From NCEH01 sp002257205 (GTDB lineage: Bacteria; Pseudomonadota; Alphaproteobacteria; Rhizobiales; Xanthobacteraceae): a stretch of 64,000 nucleotides of DNA. Numbering within the stretch: the stretch's first letter is position 1; each line of letters opens with the position of its first letter. The stretch is from NCBI RefSeq assembly GCF_043195105.1, contig NZ_JBAFWO010000006.1. The stretch is one strand, 5' to 3'. The notes under the pieces are model-generated. The model saw nothing but the letters and a program-made list of their open reading frames with translations. It was not told the DNA's origin and searched no databases. The position numbers and the translations under genes are program-made. Below are positions 16,021-24,757 of this stretch, in pieces.

Positions 16021-16911
16021 TCAGGCCGCCTGCTGCTGGGGCGCGGAGGAGGAGGACGGCGCCGAGGAGATCACCTCGCTCTCGACTTCATCGATGGTCG
16101 GCCGGTCGCCGCCGGAGATGGTCTTGCGTCCATGTTCCAGTGCGATCGGCGGCAGGGCGCCGTTCATGAAGGCGATCAAGGTCTGCTTGGCGATGATGAA
16201 GGGTGCGCACTGCTTCTCGCGCGTGATCTTCACCTTGTTCGCCAGCGGGCCGAGGATCGCGTAGGACGAATAGATGCCGACGAAGGTGCCGATCAGCGCC
16301 GAGCCGATATAATGGCCGAGGATTTCCGGCGACTGGTCGATGGCGCCCATGGCTTTCACGATGCCGAGCACGGCAGCGCAGATGCCGAGCGCGGGCAGCC
16401 CCTCGGCCACCGTGCTGAGGGCGGCGGCGGGCTTGGTCTTGTGTTTCTTGATGGTGGAGATTTCCTGCTCCATCAGGCCCTCGATCTCATGCGACTTGGC
16501 GTTGCCGATGATGATGAGGCGGGCATAATCGCAGATGAACTGCGTCAGCTCCTTGTCCTTCAGGATGGTCGGGAAGTGCGCGAACAGAGTGGATTCGCCC
16601 GGATTGTCGATATGGGCTTCCACTTCGTTGCGCGGCTTCTGGCGCATGTCGCGCATCAGCGTGTAGAGCAGGCCGAGCAGGGCGATGAAATCCTTGCGCT
16701 TCGGCGCGGTTCCCATCGCGCCCTGCACGATCGCACTGCCGGTATCCTTGATCACCGACACGGGGTTGGCGATGATGAAGGTGCCGAGAGCGATGCCGCC
16801 GATGATGACGTATTCGAAGGGCTGCCACACAACATCGATGTGGCCGCCCATGGCCATGAAGCCGCCGAACGTCGCGACGAGGCCTAGGATGATGCCGATC
16901 AGGACGCCCAA
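16021..16911 (-). CDS. motA: Flagellar motor stator protein MotA
   Basis: This 296-residue stator subunit has four membrane segments. TM1 starts at residue 2 (GVLIGIILGLVATFGGFMAMGG), and TM3-TM4 flank GICAAVLGIVKAMGAIDQSP, the conserved channel-lining region. The cytoplasmic loop has MRDMRQKPRNEVEAHIDNP, with residues of the FliG-contact segment. The C-terminus has a Ser/Gln/Ala-rich tail. It is the first gene of the minus-strand flagellar operon. Its partner motB is absent here and must lie elsewhere. Confidence 0.96.
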   Translation of the reverse strand: MGVLIGIILGLVATFGGFMAMGGHIDVVWQPFEYVIIGGIALGTFIIANPVSVIKDTGSAIVQGAMGTAPKRKDFIALLGLLYTLMRDMRQKPRNEVEAHIDNPGESTLFAHFPTILKDKELTQFICDYARLIIIGNAKSHEIEGLMEQEISTIKKHKTKPAAALSTVAEGLPALGICAAVLGIVKAMGAIDQSPEILGHYIGSALIGTFVGIYSSYAILGPLANKVKITREKQCAPFIIAKQTLIAFMNGALPPIALEHGRKTISGGDRPTIDEVESEVISSAPSSSSAPQQQAA

Positions 16912-17169
16912 GGCGCTTCTCCTCCTGTGCTGTTATGCGGTGGTACGGCGCGTGGATTGCGCGAGGCTGGAGTGGGCGGGCGCACAGCCGGGTGGAACGG
17001 GAGAGGGCGCGGGGACGTTGGGTTGGCGGCGGCTGATCAGCGGCTAAGGCGCTGGCGGCGCCTGCAAAGGCTCAAGCAAGCTTCACCGGCGAAGGTCCGG
17101 GCGACGCGAAGGTCCGGCGGGCTCGATTGACCCTCGGACGGCCACCCGCAATCGCCCTGGAGGCAGCTC
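16912..17169. promoter_or_regulatory. Divergent promoter region between motA and flgF
   Basis: This 258-nt gap drives the two largest flagellar operons in opposite directions. It must hold both promoters and is the likely place for FtcR action. The flgF ribosome site is GGAGG just before 17170. I see no exact sigma-54 or sigma-28 consensus. The two short open frames here look like chance frames. Confidence 0.5.
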
Positions 17170-17892
17170 ATGTCGTCAAGCGCCTATGTCGCGCTTTCCG
17201 CCCAGATGGCGACGGAACGTCGTCTCTCGACCGTCGCGAACAATATCGCGAATGCGAATACGGCCGGTTTTCGCGCCGAGCATATCCGCTTCGAGACCCT
17301 GGTGTCCCAAGCGGGCGGACGTTCGGTTGCGTTCACTTCGGCCGGCGAGACCTATACCTCGCTGCGGTCGGGGCCGGTGAATTACACCGGCAATCCACTG
17401 GATGTGGCGATCCAGGGCGAGGGCTGGCTCGCCGTGAAGGGGCCGGACGGCACCGCCTATACCCGCGACGGGCGCATGCACCTGGATGACCAGGGCCAGC
17501 TCCGGTCGGTCAATAATTATCCGGTGCTGGACAATAGCGGCGGACCGATCACGCTCAATCCGGCGGCCGGGCCGATCGGCATCGGCTCGGATGGCAGCAT
17601 CACCCAGGCTGGTAATACCGTGGGCTCGATCGGCGTCTTCACGATTCCCGCCTCGGCCAAGCTCACGCGTGGTGAAAACTGCACGGTCATCCCGGATGGC
17701 CCGACAGAACCGGTGCGCGATTTCACCCACAACAAGGTCGCGCAGGGCTATGTCGAGGGTTCGAACGTCGATCCCATCATGGAGATGACGCGCCTCATCA
17801 TGGTGCAGCGCGCGTTCGAGCAGGCGGCGACCGCCATCCAGCAGAGCGAAAACGGCACCGATTCGGCCATCCGCACCCTCGGCCCGACATGA
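17170..17892 (+). CDS. flgF: Flagellar rod protein FlgF
   Basis: This 240-residue proximal rod protein has the N-terminal SAQMATERRLSTVANNIANANTAGF, the central GNPLDVAIQGEGWLAVKG and the C-terminal EGSNVDPIMEMTRLIMVQRAFEQ. It is related to FlgG but shorter, as FlgF usually is. A GGAGG ribosome site precedes the ATG. It is the first gene of the plus-strand operon, directly followed by fliI. Confidence 0.94.
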   Translation: MSSSAYVALSAQMATERRLSTVANNIANANTAGFRAEHIRFETLVSQAGGRSVAFTSAGETYTSLRSGPVNYTGNPLDVAIQGEGWLAVKGPDGTAYTRDGRMHLDDQGQLRSVNNYPVLDNSGGPITLNPAAGPIGIGSDGSITQAGNTVGSIGVFTIPASAKLTRGENCTVIPDGPTEPVRDFTHNKVAQGYVEGSNVDPIMEMTRLIMVQRAFEQAATAIQQSENGTDSAIRTLGPT

Positions 17893-17932
17893 TCGCCCGC
17901 GCTTGCTTTCGCCCGTGCGCGGGGACGTGGAT

Positions 17933-19255
17933 ATGAATGCCCTCCTGACGCTGCGCGCGACCCTGGAATCGGGGCTGGAGGACAGCCCGCCGGTGCGTGT
18001 CGGCGGTGTCGTACGCGAGGTGGCGCCGACCCATTTTCGCGTCTGCGGCCTCTCGCATTTGGTAAAACTCGGCGAGCGCGTCGGCATCGACGTGGACGGG
18101 CGCATGCGCATCGGCGAGGTGGTGCGCGTGGACGATGCGGGCGCGGTGGTGAAGCCGTTCGACGAGCGCGCCAGCATCGGCGTCGGCGCCACGGCCTATC
18201 GCATCGGACCGCTCACCCTGGCCCCCGATTCCAGCTGGAAGGGGCGGGTGGTGAACGCCCTCGGCGTTCCTCTCGACTCGCGCGGGCCGTTGATCCGGGG
18301 CGCGAGGCGCATGCCGCTTGATGCCCAGCCGCCCGCCGCCATGAACCGCAACCGCATCGAAAAACCACTGCGCACGGGGGTGCGGGTGATCGATATCTTC
18401 ACCCCCATCTGCGAGGGCCAGCGCATTGGCATCTTTGCCGGCTCAGGGGTTGGCAAATCCACGCTGCTGTCCATGTTTGCCGGCTGTTCGGGCTTCGATA
18501 CGGTGGTGGTCGCCCTGGTGGGCGAGCGCGGGCGGGAAGTGCGCGAATTCCTGGAAGGTCCGCTCGCGCCCAATCGCGACAAGGCGGTGGTGGTGGTTTC
18601 CACCAGCGACGAGAGCCCCATGATGCGGCGCCTCGCGCCCCAGGCGGCGCTGGGGATCGCGGAATATTTCCGCGACCAGGGCGAATCGGTTCTGCTGATC
18701 GTCGATTCCGTCACCCGCTACGCCCATGCGGCGCGCGACGTGGCCCTTGCCGCCGGCGAACCGGCGGTTGCGCGCGGCTATGCGCCGAGCGTCTTTTCCA
18801 CCTTGCCGAAGCTGCTGGAGCGCGCCGGGCCCGGCCCGCAGGGCGCCGGCAGCATTTCCGGGGTGTTCTCGGTTCTGGTGGACGGCGACGACCACAATGA
18901 CCCCGTTGCCGACGCCATCCGCGGCACGCTCGACGGACATATCGTGCTCGACCGCGCCATCGCCGACCAGGGCCGCTTTCCCGCGGTGAACGTGCTCGGC
19001 TCCATCTCCCGCCTCGCCGATCTGGTCTGGACCCGCCCGGAGCGGGATCTGGTGCAGAAGCTCAAGGGCATGATCGCGCGGTTCGAGGATACGCGCGACC
19101 TGCGGCTCATGGGCGGCTACCAGCCCGGCAGCGACCTCGAGCTCGACCGCGCGGTGGAACTGGTGCCGCGCATCTACGAGAGCCTGCGCCAGGACCCCCA
19201 TTCGCCGCCTAGCACCGACCCGTTCCGAGAGCTGGCCGAGGCGATCCAAGGCTGA
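17933..19255 (+). CDS. fliI: Flagellum-specific export ATPase FliI
   Basis: This 440-residue hexameric ATPase of the export apparatus belongs to the F1-beta/T3SS class. Walker A GSGVGKST is at residues 170-177 and Walker B LLIVDSVTRYAHA follows. The export ATPase signature GYAPSVFSTLPKLLERAG is also present. I chose ATG 17933 with GGGGA upstream; an in-frame TTG at 17903 lacks a ribosome site. No fliH is adjacent. Confidence 0.96.
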   Translation: MNALLTLRATLESGLEDSPPVRVGGVVREVAPTHFRVCGLSHLVKLGERVGIDVDGRMRIGEVVRVDDAGAVVKPFDERASIGVGATAYRIGPLTLAPDSSWKGRVVNALGVPLDSRGPLIRGARRMPLDAQPPAAMNRNRIEKPLRTGVRVIDIFTPICEGQRIGIFAGSGVGKSTLLSMFAGCSGFDTVVVALVGERGREVREFLEGPLAPNRDKAVVVVSTSDESPMMRRLAPQAALGIAEYFRDQGESVLLIVDSVTRYAHAARDVALAAGEPAVARGYAPSVFSTLPKLLERAGPGPQGAGSISGVFSVLVDGDDHNDPVADAIRGTLDGHIVLDRAIADQGRFPAVNVLGSISRLADLVWTRPERDLVQKLKGMIARFEDTRDLRLMGGYQPGSDLELDRAVELVPRIYESLRQDPHSPPSTDPFRELAEAIQG

Positions 19256-19361
19256 GCCCCGGCAGTTTCACACAAGCTAGTTTTGATCAGATGGCCCGAA
19301 GGGTGGCCCCCAAGGCTAGCCCGGCCGTTCCGGCGTCGCGCCAAACCGAGGACAGAGATAC

Positions 19362-20621
19362 ATGAGCCTTTATGGAATGCTGCGCACGAGCGTGTCCGGA
19401 ATGAATGCCCAGTCGAACCTGCTGAGCACGGTTTCGGACAATATCGCCAATTCCGGTACTGCCGGCTACAAGAGTTCCTCGACGGAATTCTCCTCCCTGC
19501 TGCTCCAGACCGACAGTTCTTCCTACGAATCTGGCTCGGTGGTCACCGATGTGCGCCACGCGATCAGCAAACAGGGCAACCTGTCCTATTCCGGCACGTC
19601 CACGGATCTTGCGGTGCAGGGCAACGGCTTCTTCATGGTGCAGGACCCCTCGGGCCAGACGCTGCTGACGCGTGCCGGCGGGTTCCAGGTGGATGCCGCC
19701 ACCGGCAATCTCACCAACAGCGCCGGGCTGACGCTGATGGGCTACGACATCGCGGACGGCAAAAGCCCGAACGTGGTGCTGAACGGCGCCGGCGGCCTTG
19801 CGGCGATCAATCTGCAGAACACCAAGCTGGCCGCCAATCCCTCCACCACAGGTGCGTTCGCGGCCAATCTGCCGTCCAACGCGGCGGTGGTCGCGGCGCC
19901 GACGGCGGGCGCCAATTTGGTTGCGTCCTCGTTCAGCCAGAAGTCCTCGCTTGTGGCCTATGACAATGTGGGCAACCAGGTGACGCTCGACATCTTCATG
20001 AGCAAGACGGTGGCCACGCCCGCCACCTGGGAAGTCGCCGTGTTCGACCAGGCGGATGCCCCCGCGACCGGCAATTTTCCCTATTCCAGCGCCGCTTTGG
20101 CCACCCAGACGCTGACCTTCGACACCTATGGCAATCTCGCATCGGGCGGCTCGATCAGCCTTGGCGTTCCCGGCGGCCAGACCCTGGCCATCGACATGAG
20201 CGGCATGACCCAGCTCGCCGCCAATTACACGCCGCTGACCGCGAGCGTGAACGGCAATGCGCCGAGCTCGGTCGCCGGCGTCACCATCAACAAGGACGGC
20301 ACGGTCTACGCGACCGATTCCAACGGACGCCAATCGGCCATCTTCAAGATTCCGCTGGCCACGGTGGAGAGCCCTGACCACCTCACGCCGGTGGCTGGCA
20401 ATGCCTTCATCGCCAACCAGGAATCGGGCGCGGCGCAGGTCGGCTTCGCCGAGACCGCCGGGGTGGGTAGCGTCATTTCCGGCGCCACCGAACAATCCAA
20501 CGTCGATATGGCCTCGGAGCTGACCAAGATGATCGTCGCCCAGCGCGACTATACGGCCAACTCCAAGGTGTTCCAGACCGGCACGGAATTGCTCGACGTG
20601 CTGATGAACCTGAAGCGGTGA
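19362..20621 (+). CDS. flgE: Flagellar hook protein FlgE
   Basis: This 419-residue hook subunit has the N-terminal LLSTVSDNIANSGTAGYKSSSTEF, GNLSYSGTSTDLAVQGNGFFMV and the C-terminal SNVDMASELTKMIVAQRDYTANSKVFQTGTELLDVLMNL. The central domains (SSLVAYDNVGNQVTLDIFM) are those of FlgE. Length is in the usual alphaproteobacterial range. AGGACAGAG precedes the ATG. A 106-nt gap separates it from fliI, so it may have its own promoter. Confidence 0.96.
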   Translation: MSLYGMLRTSVSGMNAQSNLLSTVSDNIANSGTAGYKSSSTEFSSLLLQTDSSSYESGSVVTDVRHAISKQGNLSYSGTSTDLAVQGNGFFMVQDPSGQTLLTRAGGFQVDAATGNLTNSAGLTLMGYDIADGKSPNVVLNGAGGLAAINLQNTKLAANPSTTGAFAANLPSNAAVVAAPTAGANLVASSFSQKSSLVAYDNVGNQVTLDIFMSKTVATPATWEVAVFDQADAPATGNFPYSSAALATQTLTFDTYGNLASGGSISLGVPGGQTLAIDMSGMTQLAANYTPLTASVNGNAPSSVAGVTINKDGTVYATDSNGRQSAIFKIPLATVESPDHLTPVAGNAFIANQESGAAQVGFAETAGVGSVISGATEQSNVDMASELTKMIVAQRDYTANSKVFQTGTELLDVLMNLKR

Positions 20622-20658
20622 GCGTCTTTCTTTTTCCTCCTGACCCTGCGAGTGCGTT

Positions 20659-22116
20659 ATGAGCCTGACGACGGCTTTCAATACCGCGCAGTCTTCGCTG
20701 CTCACCACGGCGACACAGATTTCCACGTCGGCCCGCAACGTGGCCGGCGCGGGAGATCCCGCGGCCTCGCGCAAGATCACCGTCACCACCACCACGGCGG
20801 ACGGGTCGGCGCGGGTCGTCAACATCACGCGCGCCAGCGACAACCTGCTCTATGAGCGCACGCTCGGCGCCACCTCGGCCAGCGCGGGACAGCAGGCGAT
20901 CTTGCTGGGGCTCGGACAGCTGAAGCTGACCGTGGGCGACACCACGGACACCACCTCGCCGGCGGCCAAGCTCGGCGTGCTCGACAATGCGCTGAACACC
21001 TATGCCAACGCACCCGACAATACCACCCTCGCCACGGCGGTGGTGACGGCGGCCAAGGATGCCGCCATCGGCCTCAATGCCGCGACCTCCACCGTGCAGC
21101 AATTGCGCGGCACCTCCGACAGCAAGATCGCCGACGCGGTGAGCCAGGTGAACGACCTGCTGGCCCAGTTCCAGGCGCAGAACACCGCGGTGGTGCTCGG
21201 CAGCGAAAACGGCACCGACGTGACCGACGCGCTCGACAAGCGCGACGCGATCCTCTCCCAGATCGCCGAGAAGATGGGCGTCACCACGGTGACCCGCGCC
21301 CATAACGACATCGTGGTCTATACCGACAGCGGCGCCACTTTGTTCGAGACCACGGCCCGCGCCGTCTCGTTCAAGTCCACGCCGGTGTTCGATGCCGCCA
21401 CCACCGGCAATTCGGTATTCGTGGACGGCGTATCGGTCAGCGGCCCCTCGGCCGCCATGCCCTTGCAGAGCGGCGAAATCGCCGGGCTCGCGCGGGTGCG
21501 GGATTCCCTGACCGTCACCTATCAGAACCAGCTGGACGAGATGGCGCGCGGCCTGGTCGCGACCTTTGCCGAGAGCGACCAGACCGGCGGTGGCGCGCCG
21601 ACGCTGCCCGGCCTCTTCACTTCCGGCTCGGCGAGCGTGCCGGGCGTGCTCACGCCCGGCCTTGCCGGTACGATCGCGGTCAATTCGGCCTTCGACTCGA
21701 CGGTCGGCGGCAGCCCCGCTTTGCTGCGGGACGGCGGCGCGAACGGCGCGGCCTATGTCGCCAATACCACCTCCGCCGCCGCCTACAGCGTCCGCCTGCA
21801 AGCCACCGTGACGGCGCTGGAGGCGGCGCGGAGCTTCGATCCCGCCGGACAGCTGTCCTCGGGCACCGATCTTGCGACCTTCGCGGCGGGCTCGGTGAGC
21901 TGGCTGGAGGCGCAGCGGCAGAGCGCGTCCGCGGCCTCCGACAGCGCGCGCGCCGTGCTGTCCCAGGCGTCCAATGCCCTGTCCACGATCACCGGCATCA
22001 ATCTCGACCAGGAATATGCCGCGCAACTGGAGCTGGAACGCAGCTACCAGGCCTCCTCGAAGCTGATCGGCGTGATCGGGCAGCTTTATGATTCCCTCTT
22101 CGCGGCCATCAGGTGA
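20659..22116 (+). CDS. flgK: Hook-filament junction protein FlgK (HAP1)
   Basis: This 485-residue protein has the conserved ends of FlgK: MSLTTAFNTAQSSLLTTATQ at the start and LSTITGINLDQEYAAQLELERSYQASSKLIGVI at the end. The middle contains DAVSQVNDLLAQFQAQNTAV and VTDALDKRDAILSQIAEKMG. It links the hook to the filament together with FlgL. It follows flgE by 37 nt, and its stop overlaps the possible GTG start of flgL. Confidence 0.94.
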   Translation: MSLTTAFNTAQSSLLTTATQISTSARNVAGAGDPAASRKITVTTTTADGSARVVNITRASDNLLYERTLGATSASAGQQAILLGLGQLKLTVGDTTDTTSPAAKLGVLDNALNTYANAPDNTTLATAVVTAAKDAAIGLNAATSTVQQLRGTSDSKIADAVSQVNDLLAQFQAQNTAVVLGSENGTDVTDALDKRDAILSQIAEKMGVTTVTRAHNDIVVYTDSGATLFETTARAVSFKSTPVFDAATTGNSVFVDGVSVSGPSAAMPLQSGEIAGLARVRDSLTVTYQNQLDEMARGLVATFAESDQTGGGAPTLPGLFTSGSASVPGVLTPGLAGTIAVNSAFDSTVGGSPALLRDGGANGAAYVANTTSAAAYSVRLQATVTALEAARSFDPAGQLSSGTDLATFAAGSVSWLEAQRQSASAASDSARAVLSQASNALSTITGINLDQEYAAQLELERSYQASSKLIGVIGQLYDSLFAAIR

Positions 22117-22121
22117 CTGAG

Positions 22122-23171
22122 ATGATGAGCTCCTACATCTCCACGCTCGCGTGGACGAACACCGCGCTGAACACGCTGCCGAAGCTGCAATCGGATATTT
22201 CCAAGGTGAACGCCGAGATCGCGACCGGCCGCCACGCCGACGTGGGGCTGACGCTGGGTATCACCACCGGCCGCAGCGTGGATCTGCACATCAAGGAAAC
22301 CGCGGTTCAGTCACTGATCGACGGCAATGCCCTGACCACGAACCAGCTCAGCCTCACGCAGAATGCGCTGACCGACGTGTCCAACACCGCGAACAGCTTT
22401 CTTCAGAACCTGATGTCGGTGCCCGATACGTCCGGCGGCGCGGCCTCGCTGGAGGCGCACGGGAAAACCTCCATGAGCGCTCTCACCGCCACGCTGAACA
22501 CCAGCGACGGCAAGCGCTTCATCTTCGCCGGCGTCAACAGCGCGGTGAAGCCGGTGGCGGACTACGGCGGCACGCCGAAGACCGCGCTCAACGTCGCCTT
22601 CGCCGCCAAGTTCGGGCTCGATCCCGTCGATCCGCAGAATGATCCGAAGATCGCGACCATCGCGCCCGCCGCCATGTCGAGCTTCCTCGACACCGAGTTC
22701 GCGGCCATGTTTACCGATCCCGCCTGGGGCGCCAACTGGTCGTCCGCGTCGAGCGAAAACCTCACCAGCCGGATCTCGCAGAACGAGCGGGCGACCGTCT
22801 CCACCAATGCCAACACGCAGCCCATGCGCGATCTCGCCATGGCCTATGCCATGGTCGGCGAACTCGGCATCGGCAGGATGTCCGCGAGCACGCTTCAGGT
22901 GGTGCTCGACAAGGCCCGCATCGTCGTGGGCGCGGCGATTTCCGGCGTCACGGACACCCAGGCGGCACTCGGCGTCACCGAGCAGCGCGTCGCCACCTCG
23001 AACGAGAGCATGATCCAGGTGGTGGGGGCGACGCAGGCCCAGATTTCCGCCCTGGAAGGGGTGGACCCGGCGGAAGCCAAGACACGCATGGATACGCTGA
23101 CGACGCAGCTCCAGATGTCCTACGCCACCACCGCCAAGCTCATGCAACTGAGCATTCTCAATTACGTCTAA
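22122..23171 (+). CDS. flgL: Hook-filament junction protein FlgL (HAP3)
   Basis: This roughly 349-residue flagellin-like junction protein has helical ends: ALNTLPKLQSDISKVNAEIATGRHADVG near the start and LTTQLQMSYATTAKLMQLSILNYV at the end. A variable middle lies between them, and FIFAGVN is the hallmark turn in the D1 domain. The start is uncertain between GTG 22113 (4-nt overlap with flgK), ATG 22122 and ATG 22125. I use 22122 because AGGTGA lies just upstream. Confidence 0.92.
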   Translation: MMSSYISTLAWTNTALNTLPKLQSDISKVNAEIATGRHADVGLTLGITTGRSVDLHIKETAVQSLIDGNALTTNQLSLTQNALTDVSNTANSFLQNLMSVPDTSGGAASLEAHGKTSMSALTATLNTSDGKRFIFAGVNSAVKPVADYGGTPKTALNVAFAAKFGLDPVDPQNDPKIATIAPAAMSSFLDTEFAAMFTDPAWGANWSSASSENLTSRISQNERATVSTNANTQPMRDLAMAYAMVGELGIGRMSASTLQVVLDKARIVVGAAISGVTDTQAALGVTEQRVATSNESMIQVVGATQAQISALEGVDPAEAKTRMDTLTTQLQMSYATTAKLMQLSILNYV

Positions 23172-23190
23172 GCAGCCGGAGGAGGGCGCG

Positions 23191-23538
23191 ATGTATCGGT
23201 TTTCATATGACGAGATCTTCGAAGAATCGGGTGCCGTCACGCGCGAGCGCGAGCGCATGGCGCTCGACCATGCGATCGAGTTGCTGACGGTGGCCGCCAG
23301 CGCCGGCCCCAATTCGCGCGAGGCGACCGCGGCGCTAGAATATCTCCAGCGGCTGTGGGCATTCCTGATCCGCGACCTCGCCAATCCCAACAACGAGCTG
23401 GCGGAAGCGCTGCGCGCGAACCTCATTTCCATCGGCCTGTGGATGCTGAAGGAAGCCGACCAGATCGTGCAGGACCGCTCGCAGAATTTCGCCGGGCTGA
23501 TCGACATCAACCGGACCATCCGGGACGGGCTGAGATGA
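23191..23538 (+). CDS. flaF: Flagellin synthesis regulator FlaF
   Basis: This 115-residue alphaproteobacterial protein is needed for flagellin secretion and translation. It starts MYRFSYDEIFEESG, has RERMALDHAIELLTVAASAGPNS and ends WMLKEADQIVQDRSQNFAGLIDINRTIRDGLR, all typical of FlaF. A strong GGAGGAGG ribosome site is present. The stop overlaps the flbT ATG by 4 nt. FlaF and FlbT act together on flagellin mRNA, although flagellin genes are not in this window. Confidence 0.95.
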   Translation: MYRFSYDEIFEESGAVTRERERMALDHAIELLTVAASAGPNSREATAALEYLQRLWAFLIRDLANPNNELAEALRANLISIGLWMLKEADQIVQDRSQNFAGLIDINRTIRDGLR

Positions 23539-23951
23539 GCAAGACGATGCAGATCAGCCTGCGCCCGGGCGAGAAGATCTACATCAATGGCGCCGTGCTG
23601 CGGGTGGACCGCAAGGTCACCGTGGAATTGCTGAACGACGTGACCTTCCTGCTGGAAAGCCACGTGATGCAGGTGGAAGACACCACGACGCCGCTGCGGC
23701 AGCTCTATTTCGTCGCCCAGGCGATCCTGGTCGACCCGGTGAATGCCGCCACCGCGCGCACCTTGTTCTTCCAGCAGCTGGCGGCGCTGTTCGGCTCGTT
23801 CTCGAACCCGACCGTGCTGCTGGCGCTGGACGGGATCGCCCAGCTGATGGAAGGCGGGCGCACCTTCGAGGCGCTTCGGGCCTTGCGGACCCTGTTCCCG
23901 ATCGAGGACGAGATCCTGGGACGCGGCGCCCTGCCGCCGCGCGCCGCCTGA
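23535..23951 (+). CDS. flbT: Flagellin mRNA regulator FlbT
   Basis: This 138-residue post-transcriptional regulator binds the flagellin 5' UTR in Caulobacter and rhizobia. Conserved FlbT features are SLRPGEKIYINGAVLRVDRK, TFLLESHVMQVEDTTTPLRQLYFVAQ and MEGGRTFEALRALRTLFPIED. It is translationally coupled to flaF by a 4-nt overlap. A small hairpin, GAGGCCG with CGGCCTC at 23949-23966, overlaps the stop codon and may mark the end of this sub-operon. Confidence 0.95.
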   Translation: MSKTMQISLRPGEKIYINGAVLRVDRKVTVELLNDVTFLLESHVMQVEDTTTPLRQLYFVAQAILVDPVNAATARTLFFQQLAALFGSFSNPTVLLALDGIAQLMEGGRTFEALRALRTLFPIEDEILGRGALPPRAA

Positions 23952-24009
23952 GGCCGAAGTCGGCCTCGCGCAACCTTCATGGGGCATTGAAGGGGCAGGA
24001 GGATCTCAG

Positions 24010-24414
24010 ATGACAGCGATTTCCGGCCTTCAGGGCGCCGCGAGCACCAACCAGACGGCCAATACGTCTTCCGGCAAGCCGGCGAGCGTGGATTATAATT
24101 CCTTTCTCCAGCTCCTGGTCGCCCAGCTGAAGAACCAGGACCCGACCTCGCCGATGGATTCCACGGCCTACATGTCGCAGCTGGCGTCCTTCTCGCAGGT
24201 GGAACAGAGCATAGCGAGCAATTCCAAGCTCGATTCCCTGCTCTCCGCCACCGCGCTCCAGACCGCCGACCGGGCGCTCGGCCGCACGGTGACTTCGGCC
24301 GACGGCTCCGTGAGCGGGCAGGTGGCCTCGGTGCAGATCACCTCCGCCGGCCCGGTGGCGACCCTCTCCAACGGCTCGACACTCGTCCTCGGCGCCGGCG
24401 TCACGCTGTCCTGA
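24010..24414 (+). CDS. flgD: Flagellar hook-capping protein FlgD (short form)
   Basis: This 134-residue protein has the FlgD N-terminal signature DYNSFLQLLVAQLKNQDPTSPMDSTAYMSQLASFSQVEQ. The C-terminal part of about 50 residues has GRTVTSADGSVSGQVASVQI. Enterobacterial FlgD is about 230 residues and has a FLG/Fn3-like domain that this protein lacks, as do many rhizobial FlgDs. It directs hook polymerisation as a temporary cap. AGGAGG precedes the ATG. The fliQ start lies 2 nt after the stop. Confidence 0.93.
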   Translation: MTAISGLQGAASTNQTANTSSGKPASVDYNSFLQLLVAQLKNQDPTSPMDSTAYMSQLASFSQVEQSIASNSKLDSLLSATALQTADRALGRTVTSADGSVSGQVASVQITSAGPVATLSNGSTLVLGAGVTLS

Positions 24415-24415
24415 C

Positions 24416-24682
24416 ATGAACCAGGCCGATGCGCTGGACGTGGTCCATGCCGCGATCTGGACCATCATCGTCGCCGCCGGCCCGGCGGTCGCGGCCGCGA
24501 TGATCGTCGGCATCCTCATCGCCTTGCTTCAGGCGCTGACGCAGATCCAGGAGGTCACGCTGACCTTCATACCCAAGATCATCGCGGTGCTCGTGGTGGC
24601 CGCGCTCACCGCATCCTTCATGGGCTCGCAGATCCTCGCCTTCACGGAAGGCATCTACGGGCGTATCGCCACCGGCTTCTAA
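24416..24682 (+). CDS. fliQ: Flagellar export gate protein FliQ
   Basis: This is an 88-residue export gate subunit with two membrane helices (about 14-38 and 50-75) joined by LTQIQEVTLTFIPKIIAV, the conserved FliQ loop. Length is exactly that of the family. It forms the gate with FliP (minus-strand operon) and FliR (downstream). It starts 2 nt after the flgD stop, so it is probably translated by coupling. Confidence 0.95.
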   Translation: MNQADALDVVHAAIWTIIVAAGPAVAAAMIVGILIALLQALTQIQEVTLTFIPKIIAVLVVAALTASFMGSQILAFTEGIYGRIATGF

Positions 24683-24757
24683 AATTATCACGACACGGCC
24701 GAGGTCTGAATTTCAGCCTGGCGCTTCATGTCTGCCTCGGGGGAGGGGCTTGTAACG

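Noticed and set aside
16912..17169. Sigma-54 promoter upstream of flgF
   Set aside because: No GG-N10-GC motif with the right flanking bases could be found.
19287..20843. 518-codon frame antisense to flgE
   Set aside because: Overlaps flgE and is His/Gly/Arg-rich, a typical shadow.
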